Positions 18,159 to 26,846 of a stretch of 64,000 nt of DNA are shown here, piece by piece (positions within the stretch are counted from its first letter, which is position 1; each line of letters starts with the position of its first letter). This DNA comes from Zhouia spongiae (GTDB taxonomy: Bacteria > Bacteroidota > Bacteroidia > Flavobacteriales > Flavobacteriaceae). Location: NCBI RefSeq assembly GCF_022760175.1, contig NZ_CP094326.1, forward strand, positions 2,096,804 to 2,160,803, given 5' to 3'. The translations under genes and the position numbers were made by a program. Under the pieces are notes generated by a model. The model was not told the origin of the DNA. It did no database searches and worked only from the letters and a program-made list of their open reading frames with translations.

Positions 18159-19094
18159 ATGAAAGTTACAGTAGTAGGTGCTGGTGCCGTTGGTGCAAGT
18201 TGTGCCGAATACATTGCGATTAAAGATTTTGCATCCGAAGTTGTTTTGGTGGATATCAAAGAAGGGGTTGCTGAAGGAAAGGCAATGGACCTGATGCAGA
18301 CAGCTTCATTAAATGGATTTGATACTAAGATCACAGGTTCAACAAACGATTATACGAAAACGGCTGACAGTGACGTGGCTGTGATTACCAGCGGTATTCC
18401 CCGCAAACCGGGTATGACCCGTGAGGAACTTATCGGAATTAATGCCGGGATAGTTAAATCTGTTACCGAAAACCTTTTACAACATTCACCAAATGCAATT
18501 ATTATCGTTGTAAGTAACCCTATGGATACCATGACCTATTTGGCTCATAAAGTAACCGGGCTGCCTAAAAACAGAATCATAGGTATGGGTGGGGCTCTGG
18601 ATAGTGCGCGTTTTAAATATAGACTGGCTGAAGCTTTGGAAGCCCCTATTTCTGATGTAGACGGTATGGTCATCGGAGGACATAGTGATACAGGTATGAT
18701 TCCTTTAACCCGTTTGGCTACAAGGAACAGTGTTCCGGTATCGAAATTCATTTCTGAAGATCGTTTGAACCAGGTTATGGAAGATACAAAAGTGGGGGGG
18801 GCAACCCTTACTAAATTACTGGGAACCAGCGCATGGTATGCACCTGGTGCGGCTGTTTCAGCAATGGTACAGGCCATTGCGTGCGATCAGAAAAAAATGT
18901 TCCCTTGTTCGGCATTTTTAGAAGGAGAATACGGACTTAACGATATTTCTATAGGGGTTCCTGTTATCATTGGCAAAAATGGTATAGAAAAAATCGTAGA
19001 AATAGAACTGGACGAAGCAGAAAAAGCAAAGCTTGTTTCAAGTGCTGAAGCGGTTAGTAAAACCAACGGAGCACTTAGCGAAGTTTTGAAATAA
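18159..19094 (+). CDS. mdh: malate dehydrogenase (LDH-like type)
   Basis: A protein of 311 residues. The NAD-binding motif GAGAVGASCAEYI is at residues 7-19 and the Asp ending beta-2 is in LVDIKEG. Substrate-binding arginines lie in IPRKPGMTREEL, and VSNPMDTMTY follows. The catalytic His is in GGHSDTGMIPL. It oxidises malate to oxaloacetate with NAD+ in the TCA cycle. The MTREEL loop with Arg supports malate over lactate. It is a single gene with its own hairpin terminator. Confidence 0.96.
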   Translation: MKVTVVGAGAVGASCAEYIAIKDFASEVVLVDIKEGVAEGKAMDLMQTASLNGFDTKITGSTNDYTKTADSDVAVITSGIPRKPGMTREELIGINAGIVKSVTENLLQHSPNAIIIVVSNPMDTMTYLAHKVTGLPKNRIIGMGGALDSARFKYRLAEALEAPISDVDGMVIGGHSDTGMIPLTRLATRNSVPVSKFISEDRLNQVMEDTKVGGATLTKLLGTSAWYAPGAAVSAMVQAIACDQKKMFPCSAFLEGEYGLNDISIGVPVIIGKNGIEKIVEIELDEAEKAKLVSSAEAVSKTNGALSEVLK

Positions 19095-19110
19095 TAATAT
19101 AAATACTTTC

Positions 19111-19149
19111 AAAAAATCCTGCTGAATTGATTTCAAGCAGGATTTTTTG
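19111..19149 (+). terminator. mdh terminator
   Basis: AAAAAATCCTGCT (19111-19123) pairs with AGCAGGATTTTTT (19137-19149) across a 13-base loop. Confidence 0.85.
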
Positions 19150-19169
19150 TATAGTAACCTTAAAATAAA

Positions 19170-19200
19170 TTGGTTTATCATCGTGTAAATTTTATATTTG
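19170..19200 (+). promoter_or_regulatory. secDF promoter
   Basis: TTG at 19170-19172, a 20-base spacer and TATATTTG at 19193-19200. The ATG follows at 19238. Confidence 0.65.
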
Positions 19201-19237
19201 CTCGTTTTTAAAATTTGACTATTAAATAAAATTTAGG

Positions 19238-22216
19238 ATGCAAAACAAGGGACTTATTAGGCTTTTTGCTATTTTATTTGGTATCGTTAGTATCTATCAG
19301 CTATCGTTTACTTTTATAATCAATAAAATAGAAGGAGAGGCCGAAGATTTTGCTATCAACAAAATTTCTTCAGATGAAGACAATTATGTAGCAAAAAGAG
19401 AGGTAGAGGAAGCAAGTTATTTAGATTCTATTGGCAATCAGACAGTTTATAACATCGGTGTTGCCAGCTTTACTTACAATGAAGCAAAGGAGAAGGAGCT
19501 AAACAAAGGACTCGATCTTAAAGGAGGTATTAACGTAATTCTGCAGATTTCAGTTAAGGATATCTTGAAAGGATTGGCCAATAACTCAAAAGATCCTGTA
19601 TTTAACAAGGCTCTGGATGAAGCCAGTGAAGCTGCAAAAAACAGTCAGGATACATATCTCGATCTGTTCTTCGAGAAATTTTCTGAGGTTTCTGCCGGAA
19701 GTACCAAGTTAGCTTCTCCTGATATTTTTGCAAATAAAGCACTGAGCAACGATATAAATTTCCAGATGACAGACGAGGAAGCGCGTCCTGTTATCCGTCG
19801 TAAAGTTGATGAGTCGATTACATCGGCTTTTGAAGTATTGCGTAAGCGTATCGATAAATTCGGGGTTACCCAGCCTAACATTCAGCGTTTAGGAACTTCA
19901 GGGAGAATCCTTGTCGAGCTTCCGGGAGCAAAGGACATTGATCGTGTAAAAAGTTTATTACAGAGCACAGCGCAATTAGAGTTCTGGGAAACATTCAAGG
20001 CAGATCAGATATTACCTTATCTGGTATCTGCTGACGAAATCCTTAAGGGTATTGTAGATGCTGAAACAGTAGCTTCAGAGCCGGTACAGGAAGAAACAGA
20101 GATCGATTCGCTGCTTTCTGATATTTCAACAGATTCTTTAGATGTTGCACAATCGAATCCATTATTAAGCTTAATGGTACAACCAGGTTTCCAGGGAAGC
20201 CCTGTTATTGCAACTTTCGCATTAAAAGATACGGCTGAAGTTAACGGATACCTGAAAATGCCTCAGGTTGTCCAGGCGCGTCCGGCCGAATTAAAAACGG
20301 CAAAATTAGTTTGGGGCAAGCCGGCCAAAGATTCTGAACTGGTTGAGCTTTATGCTCTGAAATCTAACAGAGAAGGGATCCCTCCTTTAAGTGGTAGTGT
20401 GATTACAGATGCTTCTCAAAGTTATGATTTGGGGAACAGGCCGTCTGTGTCTATGCAGATGGACGGTAAAGGAGCCAGAATCTGGGAAGAACTTACAGGA
20501 AAGGCTTTTAGAGAGCAGGGGAACATTGCTATTGTCCTTGATGATATAGTATATTCGGCACCAGGGGTTAGCAGCGGGCCTATTAGCGGTGGAAATTCTG
20601 AGATTTCAGGTAATTTCACGCTAAATGAAGCAATTGACTTGGCGAATGTATTAAGAGCAGGTAAGCTTCCTGCTTCAGCAGATATTATTTCGTCAGAAGT
20701 AGTAGGGCCTTCATTAGGACATGAAGCGATCAACAGCGGTATGATGTCATTCTTAATAGCAATGATTATTGTATTGGTTTGGATGATTTTCTATTATGGT
20801 AAGGCCGGTATCTTCTCTGATATAGCTTTATCGTTCAACATACTTTTAATTTTCGGAGTATTGGCCGGATTAGGTGCGGTTCTTACCTTACCTGGTATTG
20901 CAGGTATTGTATTGACCATTGGTATGGCGGTCGATGCCAACGTAATTATTTACGAACGTATCAAAGAAGAAGTATTAAAAGGAAAAGGTAAGAAACAGGC
21001 TATCGACGATGGTTTCAAAAATGCATTGTCTTCGATCCTTGATGCAAATATTACTACCGGACTTACGGCATTAATTCTCTTGGTATTCGGTACAGGTCCG
21101 ATTCAAGGTTTCGCAACTACCTTACTAATAGGTATTATTACTTCATTATTCACAGCTATTTTCGTTACACGTTTGTTAATAGAATGGTATGTAGAGAAGA
21201 AAGGAAGATCGTTAGATTTTTATACCGGAGCAACCAAGAACCTATTCAAAAATGTAAATATCGATTTCTTGTCAAAACGTAAAGTTGCATATATCATTTC
21301 TGGTATTGCCTTGGTAATAAGTTTAGGGTCGCTATTTAGTTTAGGCCTTAACCAGGGAGTTGATTTCGTAGGAGGACGTTCGTATCAGATCCGTTTCGAA
21401 CATCCTGTAAATCCATCTGAAATTGATGCGGAACTGGATGCTGTTTTTGGAAGTACGGAAGTGAAAACTTTCGGAGGTCCTAACCAGGTAAAAGTAACTA
21501 CGAAGTATAAAGTAGATGAAGAAGCAACTGAAGTTGACCAGGAAATTCAACAGAAGTTATACGAGTCACTTCTTAAATATTTACCGGAAGGAACTACTTA
21601 CGAGCAATTCTTAGGCGGTAGTGAAGATGCTAAGATCGGAATTCTGCAATCTATTAAGGTAGGTCCTACCATTGCAGATGATATTAAGAAAAATGCGGTT
21701 TGGGCGATTCTGGGTTCATTAGCGATCGTATTCATGTATATTTTATTGCGTTTTACGAAATGGCAATTCTCTTTAGGGGCTGTAGCAGCTGTTTTCCACG
21801 ATGTGATTATCGTATTGGGTATCTTCTCATTAACTTATAAGTTCATGCCTTTCAACATGGAAATAGACCAGGCGTTTATTGCTGCCATCCTGACGGTGAT
21901 AGGTTATTCATTGAACGATACAGTAATTATTTTTGACAGAATCAGGGAGGTTATCAATGAAAAAGGCTGGAGTGCCGGGAACAACGTTAACTTTGCATTG
22001 AACAGTACTTTAGGAAGAACATTGAATACATCGATGACTACTTTGGTGGTATTGATCACTATATTCATATTCGGAGGTGAGTCGTTAAGAGGGTTTATGT
22101 TTGCAATGATTATAGGTATCGGCGTAGGTACTTATTCTTCATTGTTTATTGCAACTCCTGTAATGTATGACACTCTTAAAAAGTCTGTAACATCAGGGAA
22201 GAAAAAAGAGGAATAG
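19238..22216 (+). CDS. secDF: protein-export membrane protein SecDF (fused)
   Basis: A 992-residue fusion of SecD and SecF, the usual form in Bacteroidota. The SecD part has an N-terminal membrane anchor, DLKGGINVILQ near residue 95, a periplasmic P1 region containing a low-complexity acidic insert (around residues 285-305), and a membrane block with GIVLTIGMAVDANVIIYERI. The SecF part begins after residue 680 with NQGVDFVGGRSYQIRF and ends with a second six-helix block (IGYSLNDTVIIFDRIRE). It uses proton motive force to assist late steps of Sec translocation. It is monocistronic, with a clear promoter and terminator. Confidence 0.97.
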   Translation: MQNKGLIRLFAILFGIVSIYQLSFTFIINKIEGEAEDFAINKISSDEDNYVAKREVEEASYLDSIGNQTVYNIGVASFTYNEAKEKELNKGLDLKGGINVILQISVKDILKGLANNSKDPVFNKALDEASEAAKNSQDTYLDLFFEKFSEVSAGSTKLASPDIFANKALSNDINFQMTDEEARPVIRRKVDESITSAFEVLRKRIDKFGVTQPNIQRLGTSGRILVELPGAKDIDRVKSLLQSTAQLEFWETFKADQILPYLVSADEILKGIVDAETVASEPVQEETEIDSLLSDISTDSLDVAQSNPLLSLMVQPGFQGSPVIATFALKDTAEVNGYLKMPQVVQARPAELKTAKLVWGKPAKDSELVELYALKSNREGIPPLSGSVITDASQSYDLGNRPSVSMQMDGKGARIWEELTGKAFREQGNIAIVLDDIVYSAPGVSSGPISGGNSEISGNFTLNEAIDLANVLRAGKLPASADIISSEVVGPSLGHEAINSGMMSFLIAMIIVLVWMIFYYGKAGIFSDIALSFNILLIFGVLAGLGAVLTLPGIAGIVLTIGMAVDANVIIYERIKEEVLKGKGKKQAIDDGFKNALSSILDANITTGLTALILLVFGTGPIQGFATTLLIGIITSLFTAIFVTRLLIEWYVEKKGRSLDFYTGATKNLFKNVNIDFLSKRKVAYIISGIALVISLGSLFSLGLNQGVDFVGGRSYQIRFEHPVNPSEIDAELDAVFGSTEVKTFGGPNQVKVTTKYKVDEEATEVDQEIQQKLYESLLKYLPEGTTYEQFLGGSEDAKIGILQSIKVGPTIADDIKKNAVWAILGSLAIVFMYILLRFTKWQFSLGAVAAVFHDVIIVLGIFSLTYKFMPFNMEIDQAFIAAILTVIGYSLNDTVIIFDRIREVINEKGWSAGNNVNFALNSTLGRTLNTSMTTLVVLITIFIFGGESLRGFMFAMIIGIGVGTYSSLFIATPVMYDTLKKSVTSGKKKEE

Positions 22217-22235
22217 GAATATCCCTTTATAAATA

Positions 22236-22268
22236 AAAAAATCCACCTGTTTTGCAGGTGGATTTTTT
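22236..22268. terminator. bidirectional terminator secDF / hpf
   Basis: AAAAAATCCACCTG and CAGGTGGATTTTTT form a strong symmetrical hairpin between the convergent genes. Confidence 0.88.
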
Positions 22269-22285
22269 TATGAGATTAGCCTAAC

Positions 22286-22585
22286 TTAATGAGTACTCAT
22301 TTGAGTTTTTCTTTTTCGTATTTGTCTCTCCAGATCTTTTAAAGTTTCTGCTAAAGCAATTTCAAAAGATTCATCGTCAGTAGAAGCAAATAAATCATAG
22401 CCCGGTACTCTTAATCTTATTTTGCAAATTCTTCCCTTACCTTTGGCGTCATTATCTTTCTTAAAAAAAACGTCCGCATTAAAAATCCAATCGTATTTTT
22501 CTCCTAAATCTTTTAATTTTCTGCTAGCTAAGCTTTCTACATAGCTGTTAGTTTTCATTTTTTCGAATTGAATATCTATTTTCAT
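22286..22585 (-). CDS. hpf: ribosome hibernation/HPF-RaiA family protein (short form)
   Basis: A protein of 99 residues of the S30AE/HPF family: MKIDIQFEKM at the first strand, YVESLASRKLKDLGEKY helix, VFFKKDNDAKGKGRICKIRLRVPG strands, and a second helix SFEIALAETLKDLERQIRKRK. Short HPF proteins bind the 30S decoding region and silence ribosomes in stationary phase or energy stress. The C-terminus ends directly after the basic helix, so there is no long-form dimerisation domain. The upstream intergenic region shared with mlaE contains two FNR-like palindromes. The neighbours are stress genes, which fits co-regulation. Confidence 0.87.
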   Translation of the reverse strand: MKIDIQFEKMKTNSYVESLASRKLKDLGEKYDWIFNADVFFKKDNDAKGKGRICKIRLRVPGYDLFASTDDESFEIALAETLKDLERQIRKRKTQMSTH

Positions 22586-22727
22586 AAGAAATACTTTTAA
22601 GGTTTGACATAAGGTTTATTGGAGACCTGGATATAATTCCGTGAAACCGTACTAAAATTTACGGATTTATATCGACATCACCATGATTTTATATTGATAA
22701 AATAACAGTAAAAAAGGAATTTATAAA

Positions 22728-22741
22728 ATGACTAAAATCAT
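22728..22741. promoter_or_regulatory. FNR/CRP-type palindrome upstream of hpf
   Basis: ATGACTAAAATCAT fits ATGAY-N4-RTCAT exactly. On the minus strand a poor -7 candidate (TATTTTAT) starts 30.5 bases from its centre, so activation of hpf is possible but less well supported than at the stress genes. Confidence 0.4.
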
Positions 22742-22999
22742 GCGCCGAATTAAAATCAGTTCAAATGATATTAATGATGTTTTCAGGAAGGTCAACCAGG
22801 CTGCCAAACGGAGAACCGGATTATTATCCCATTGTTTCAGTATTTGAAGAAGGCAACCCTTAAAACGTGTGATGCTACCTTTCCCATAGCAAACCTTTCT
22901 TAACAGGCAACGCTCCAAAAGCAGACGGGGATTTTATGGTTTACAGAGGATGCAGGATGTCGTGATACATCAATTTACTGTATGATGATGGTCGTTAGA

Positions 23000-23013
23000 A
23001 TGATAATTATCAG
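23000..23013. promoter_or_regulatory. FNR/CRP-type palindrome upstream of mlaE
   Basis: ATGATAATTATCAG contains the perfect 12-base palindrome TGATAATTATCA. Its centre lies 77 bases before the mlaE ATG, almost the same as at the first stress gene (76), but no good -7 box is found at the 29.5-base spacing. Confidence 0.4.
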
Positions 23014-23083
23014 TAACTTAGATATGATTTAAAATGTTAATTCGTTCAGAATAAAGGAAATTTTATGAACGTAAATACTGATA

Positions 23084-23866
23084 ATGTCATCAGAAGGGTC
23101 AATAACAAATTTATTTAACAGCTTTTTTAAGCAGATAGGTGAGCTTGCTTTTTTTGCAGGGAATTTTTTTAAAGAAGCTTTTCATCCTCCTTACGAATTT
23201 AATGAGTTATTAAAACAATGTTATAATGTTGGTAACAGGTCATTAGCGTTAGTGAGCCTGACAGGGTTTATTATTGGTTTGGTACTCACTTTGCAGACAC
23301 GTCCGACGTTACAGGGATTTGGAGCTGTATCCTGGATGCCTTCCATGGTCGGAATATCGATTGTAAGGGAGATCGGCCCGGTAATTATTGCCCTGGTATG
23401 TGCCGGCAGGATAGCTTCCGGAATTGGTGCTGAACTGGGATCTATGAGAGTAACAGAACAAATCGATGCAATGGAAGTGTCCGGAACGAATCCCTTTAAG
23501 TTTTTAGTGGTTACCAGGATAACGGCAACGACACTGATGGTTCCGTTGCTGGTGGTGTATGGAGATGCCTTGGCTCTCTACGGATCGTTTCTTATAGAAC
23601 ATTTTAAAGGAGATGTTTCCGCCCGCCTTTTTTTTAACCAGGTGTTTAATGCTTTGAATTTCAGGGATCTGATACCTGCGGTTGCTAAGTCGGTTTTCTT
23701 TGGTTTTGCAATTGGTCTGGTAGGATGTTATAAGGGATATTATTGTAAAAAAGGAACGGTAGGGGTCGGAGTAGCCGCCAATACTGCTGTAGTACTGTCG
23801 TCTTTATTAATCTTTGTTCTGGATTTTATAGCGGTAATTATCGCTGATATTTTTTATGACCTATGA
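23084..23866 (+). CDS. mlaE: MlaE-type ABC transporter permease (lipid asymmetry/MCE system)
   Basis: A protein of 260 residues with a cytoplasmic N-terminus and five to six membrane segments: SLTGFIIGLVLTLQTRP, VGISIVREIGPVIIALVCAGRIASGIGAELGSM, LMVPLLVVYGDALALYGSFL and C-terminal helices from FFGFAIGLVG. The EIGPVIIALVCAGR and GAELGSMRVTEQIDA segments are MlaE signatures. It forms the inner-membrane pore of an MCE phospholipid transporter with MlaF and MlaD. Its stop overlaps the mlaF start in ATGA (23863-23866), implying translational coupling. An FNR-like palindrome lies upstream. Confidence 0.93.
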   Translation: MSSEGSITNLFNSFFKQIGELAFFAGNFFKEAFHPPYEFNELLKQCYNVGNRSLALVSLTGFIIGLVLTLQTRPTLQGFGAVSWMPSMVGISIVREIGPVIIALVCAGRIASGIGAELGSMRVTEQIDAMEVSGTNPFKFLVVTRITATTLMVPLLVVYGDALALYGSFLIEHFKGDVSARLFFNQVFNALNFRDLIPAVAKSVFFGFAIGLVGCYKGYYCKKGTVGVGVAANTAVVLSSLLIFVLDFIAVIIADIFYDL

Positions 23867-24642
23867 AAACCTTATCAAGCATGCATGGAAAAGATTTGGT
23901 TCAGAGCCCTGAAAAAGCTGTCATAGTTGTCGAAGACCTTAAGAAAAGCTTTGGGGAAAATCAGGTGCTAAGTGGTTTCAGCATGAGATTGTATAAAGGG
24001 GAAAGCCTTGTGATAATGGGCAAGTCCGGTTCAGGAAAGTCCGTAATGATTAAATGTCTGATTGGACTAATGAAACCCGATAGCGGAAGTGTGAACATTA
24101 TGGGGCAGGACATTGTTCACTTGAACCATGTTTCGTTAGACAGGTTGAGGGCAGATGTCGGTTTCCTTTTTCAGGGAAGTGCTTTGTACGATTCGATGAC
24201 CGTCCGTGAAAATCTGGAATTTCCGTTACGCAGACACCGGGAGCGTTTTGGGAAGAATATCAGGACAGAAAAAGCGGTTTTAGAGGCCCTGGAGAGTGTT
24301 GGTCTTGCTCATACCGTAGATCTTATGCCGGATGAATTATCGGGGGGGATGCAACGTCGTATAGCTTTGGCCAGAACCTTAATTATGAAACCGAAAATTA
24401 TTTTTTATGATGAACCGACAAGTGGCCTGGATCCGATAACGTCTAAAGAGATTATTATGCTTATGAAAAAGGTTCAGAAGCAGTATATGACATCTTCTTT
24501 AATTATCACTCACGATGTAGATTGTGCCAGAGTGATCGCAGACAGGATGATATTACTGGTAGATGGGATAAATTACGCAGAAGGTACTTATCGGGAACTG
24601 ATTAAGGTAGAAGATTTTAAGGTGAAGGCATTCTTTAAATAA
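23863..24642 (+). CDS. mlaF: MlaF-type ABC ATPase
   Basis: A protein of 259 residues. Walker A is GKSGSGKS at residues 53-60, the signature is LSGGMQRRIALART, and Walker B is KIIFYDEPTSGLDP, followed by the H-loop in LIITHD. It energises phospholipid movement by the MlaE-MlaD complex at the inner membrane. The N-terminus (MHGKDLVQSPEKA) is slightly longer than the family average; a Met at residue 7 is an alternative start. It sits between mlaE (4-base overlap) and mlaD (9-base gap). Confidence 0.93.
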   Translation: MKTLSSMHGKDLVQSPEKAVIVVEDLKKSFGENQVLSGFSMRLYKGESLVIMGKSGSGKSVMIKCLIGLMKPDSGSVNIMGQDIVHLNHVSLDRLRADVGFLFQGSALYDSMTVRENLEFPLRRHRERFGKNIRTEKAVLEALESVGLAHTVDLMPDELSGGMQRRIALARTLIMKPKIIFYDEPTSGLDPITSKEIIMLMKKVQKQYMTSSLIITHDVDCARVIADRMILLVDGINYAEGTYRELIKVEDFKVKAFFK

Positions 24643-24651
24643 AAGTCGGTT

Positions 24652-25626
24652 ATGGGACGAACAACATCAGAAAAGATAAGGCTGGGAGCCTTAGTAACAG
24701 CAGGAACCACACTTTTGGTCGTTGCCGCATATTTAATTGGCAATAAAGAGAACCTCTTTAGTCAAACCTTTATGCTAAGTGTTCAGTTTGCAAATGTTAA
24801 TGGCCTGCAGGAAGGTAATAATGTGCGTTTCTCAGGTGTAAATGTCGGTACTGTTAAAAATATTACCGTGGTGAATGATACAACCATTAAAGTAGACATG
24901 ATTTTAAAGGAAAGTATACAGGTTTTTATTAAGAAAGATGCTGTGGCTACAATTGGTTCAGATGGCCTGGTGGGAAATATGATCGTAAATATTAATCCGG
25001 GAAAGAATAGCGATGAAGCTGTTAAGGATGGGGATCAGATCATTTCGTACAGCAAAATAGGAGCCGATGACCTGCTGGGTACGTTGAGTGTGACCAATGA
25101 GAATGCAGCCCTGCTGACTGCCGATCTGCTGAAAATAACGAGAGCAATTACTGAAGGGAAGGGTACGCTGGGAAGACTTCTGAACGATACTGCAATGGCC
25201 AAAAATCTTGATGAGAGTATAGAGAACCTCAAATATGTGAGCGATAAAGCGACTCTTTCGATCGACCGGTTAAATAAAATATTAAAGAGTACGGATGACA
25301 AAGAGAATGTAGTCGGTGTTTTATTTAAAGATACTGTCTCAGGAGCAAAATTAAAGCATGTCATAAACGATTTGCAGAGTTCAGGTGAAAATCTGGACTC
25401 TTTGTTGAAAAACCTGAATACAGTGGTTTATGATGTTAAAACAGGCAGGGGCGCTTTATATTATTTAACTGCCGATACTGTTCTGGTAAAACAACTTCAA
25501 AAGACGATTGATCATATAGAACAGGGAACAGAAAGTTTTAACCAAAATATGGAAGCCTTAAAACAGAACTACCTGTTCAGAAAATATTTTAAAAAGCTAG
25601 AGAAGGAACAACGAAAGGAGAACTGA
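24652..25626 (+). CDS. mlaD: MlaD/MCE-domain substrate-binding protein
   Basis: A protein of 324 residues. One N-terminal membrane helix (GALVTAGTTLLVVAAYLIG, residues 11-29) is followed by one MCE domain at about 38-115 (VQFANVNGLQEGNNVRFSGV, VGTVKNI, GLVGNMIVNINPG). A long helical periplasmic tail (ITRAITEGKGTLGRLLND onward) ends in a Lys-rich segment. MCE proteins bind lipids and form hexamers on the MlaE/F core. Repeats of GKGTLGRLL/GRGALYYL type are seen in many MCE tails. MlaB and MlaC homologues are not in the window. The strand and spacing show one operon with mlaEF. Confidence 0.92.
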   Translation: MGRTTSEKIRLGALVTAGTTLLVVAAYLIGNKENLFSQTFMLSVQFANVNGLQEGNNVRFSGVNVGTVKNITVVNDTTIKVDMILKESIQVFIKKDAVATIGSDGLVGNMIVNINPGKNSDEAVKDGDQIISYSKIGADDLLGTLSVTNENAALLTADLLKITRAITEGKGTLGRLLNDTAMAKNLDESIENLKYVSDKATLSIDRLNKILKSTDDKENVVGVLFKDTVSGAKLKHVINDLQSSGENLDSLLKNLNTVVYDVKTGRGALYYLTADTVLVKQLQKTIDHIEQGTESFNQNMEALKQNYLFRKYFKKLEKEQRKEN

Positions 25627-25672
25627 ACAACTTAAACTTTCCATTTGTCAGAGGGGTGATCCCGGTTTTTTC

Positions 25673-25693
25673 TGAACAAGATATGCTTGTTCA
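25673..25693 (+). terminator. hairpin after mlaD
   Basis: TGAACAAG and CTTGTTCA form an 8-bp stem with a 5-base loop, 47 bases past the mlaD stop. No T-run follows, so terminator activity is uncertain. Confidence 0.35.
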
Positions 25694-25760
25694 AATCCGT
25701 TCAGGTACAATTACGGGTATCCTTAATGGCGATTTTAAGGAAGTGTTATGTGTTTCTGAA

Positions 25761-25804
25761 ATGATATATATCATGGCTTATGTGACTTACTTATAATACC
25801 TTAG
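25761..25804 (+). promoter_or_regulatory. CRP/FNR-type site plus -7 element of the first stress gene
   Basis: ATGATATATATCAT (25761-25774) is a perfect 14-base palindrome of the ATGAY-N4-RTCAT type. TACCTTAG starts at 25797, exactly 29.5 bases from its centre. The predicted start at about 25809 leaves a 35-base leader. Confidence 0.65.
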
Positions 25805-25843
25805 GGTTAAACAAAGGATTCATTTTAATTAAAATTAAAAGAA

Positions 25844-26680
25844 ATGAAAAAAATCTTGGTGCCGACTGATTTTTCAAAACATTCAGAATATGCCTTGGAA
25901 GTGGCAGCGAAAATTGCAAAGAACCTGAATGCCAGGCTTCTTTTGTTTCATATGGTGGGCACGGCCCAATCCGTTTTTATTTCAGATGAGGGGCAAAAGC
26001 AAGCAGAGGCCATATACTATCTTGAATTGGCTAAAAAGCGTTTTAACGAACTGTTGGAGCATGGTTATATGAAGGATGTAGAGGTTGAATTCATTGTCCA
26101 GAATTATAAAATATTTTCAGAAATGAATGACCTGGCCCATGAAAAGGGGGTCGACTTTATCGTTATAGGATCTCATGGATATTCCGGTTTTTCCGATGCG
26201 TTTGTGGGGTCTAATGCTGAAAAAATAATAAGGGCTTCAGATTTTCCTGTTCTGGTTATTAAAGAGCGTAGTAAAAATTTCAGTATGGATAAAGTTGTTT
26301 TTGCATGTGACTTCAAAATGGAGGCTGTAAGGTCATACAGGAAAGCAATGAGCTTTTTCAGGCTTTTTAACAGTGATGTCCATTTGTTGTATGTGAATCT
26401 TCCTAATGAGGATTTTAGAAGCACTTCCGAGTTAGAAGAAAGAGTTTCCGGGTTTTTGGAAGCAGCCAATGATGATGGGGTACCTTATAATGATCAGGTT
26501 CATTATTACGATGATTATACTATTGAAAATGGGATCTATACTTTTAGCAAATCTATTAAGGCTGATGTTATTTCATTAGCTACGCATGGCAGGAAAGGAC
26601 TTTCACATTTCTTTATGGGAAGTATAGGAGAGGATATTGCAACGCATATAAACGTACCGGTTGTAACGTTTAAAATTTAA
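25844..26680 (+). CDS. tandem universal stress protein (two UspA domains)
   Basis: A protein of 278 residues with two UspA folds. Domain 1 (1-143) opens MKKILVPTDFSKHSEYALE and carries the nucleotide-loop motif GSHGYSGFSDAFVGSNAEKII. Domain 2 opens DKVVFACDFKMEAVRSY and ends with THGRKGLSHFFMGSIGEDIATH. The G-2x-G-9x-G motif is intact in both, so ATP binding is likely. Such proteins rise under energy or redox stress. It lies between the mla operon and the sensor kinase, with its own FNR-like promoter and a following hairpin. Confidence 0.92.
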   Translation: MKKILVPTDFSKHSEYALEVAAKIAKNLNARLLLFHMVGTAQSVFISDEGQKQAEAIYYLELAKKRFNELLEHGYMKDVEVEFIVQNYKIFSEMNDLAHEKGVDFIVIGSHGYSGFSDAFVGSNAEKIIRASDFPVLVIKERSKNFSMDKVVFACDFKMEAVRSYRKAMSFFRLFNSDVHLLYVNLPNEDFRSTSELEERVSGFLEAANDDGVPYNDQVHYYDDYTIENGIYTFSKSIKADVISLATHGRKGLSHFFMGSIGEDIATHINVPVVTFKI

Positions 26681-26720
26681 CATAAACAGCCTCGTGGATT
26701 TGCTCCGATAAAGAGGTTTG

Positions 26721-26758
26721 AACAACTTCGTTCTGATGCTTATCAGCACGGAGTTGTT
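26721..26758 (+). terminator. long hairpin after the first stress gene
   Basis: AACAACT...AGTTGTT forms a stem of about 17 pairs with one mismatch and one G-U pair around a gctt loop. The 3' tail (TTTGCTG) is only weakly T-rich. It contains TGATGCTTATCA at its tip, which probably reflects the stem and not a protein site. Confidence 0.6.
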
Positions 26759-26792
26759 TGCTGAAAAGAACCATGAATATGACTAAAATTCT

Positions 26793-26800
26793 TAATTTTG
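26793..26800 (+). promoter_or_regulatory. -7 element of the sensor-kinase operon
   Basis: TAATTTTG, a perfect TAnnTTTG box, predicts a transcript start near 26805. No palindrome is found at the 29.5-base spacing, so the regulator genes themselves may be constitutive. Confidence 0.45.
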
Positions 26801-26846
26801 TGAAGGAGGTTTAGTAACCTTATGAATTTTAGTTATATTAGAACCT

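Larger units (their letters stand above)
22586..23083. other. 498-base intergenic region between hpf and mlaE
   Basis: No convincing gene. It holds two TGA-N6-TCA palindromes (22728-22741 and 23000-23013). A 39-codon plus-strand frame starts at ATG 22728, inside the first palindrome, preceded by AAAGGAA. Its product is basic and matches nothing I know. A 65-codon minus-strand frame (22918-22721) has no family features. The middle part could be a decayed gene or a long regulatory leader. Confidence 0.5.

Noticed and set aside
22721-22918. 65-codon minus-strand frame between hpf and mlaE
   Set aside because: No family features, no promoter, and it crosses a palindromic site. It is most likely a chance frame.
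25668-25700. tRNA-like TTCAAATC near the mla operon
   Set aside because: No cloverleaf can be drawn; the nearby 8-bp hairpin is not a T-arm.
26734-26745. TGATGCTTATCA as a further FNR-like site
   Set aside because: It is the tip of a 17-bp hairpin that looks like a terminator, and has no -7 element at the 29.5-base spacing.
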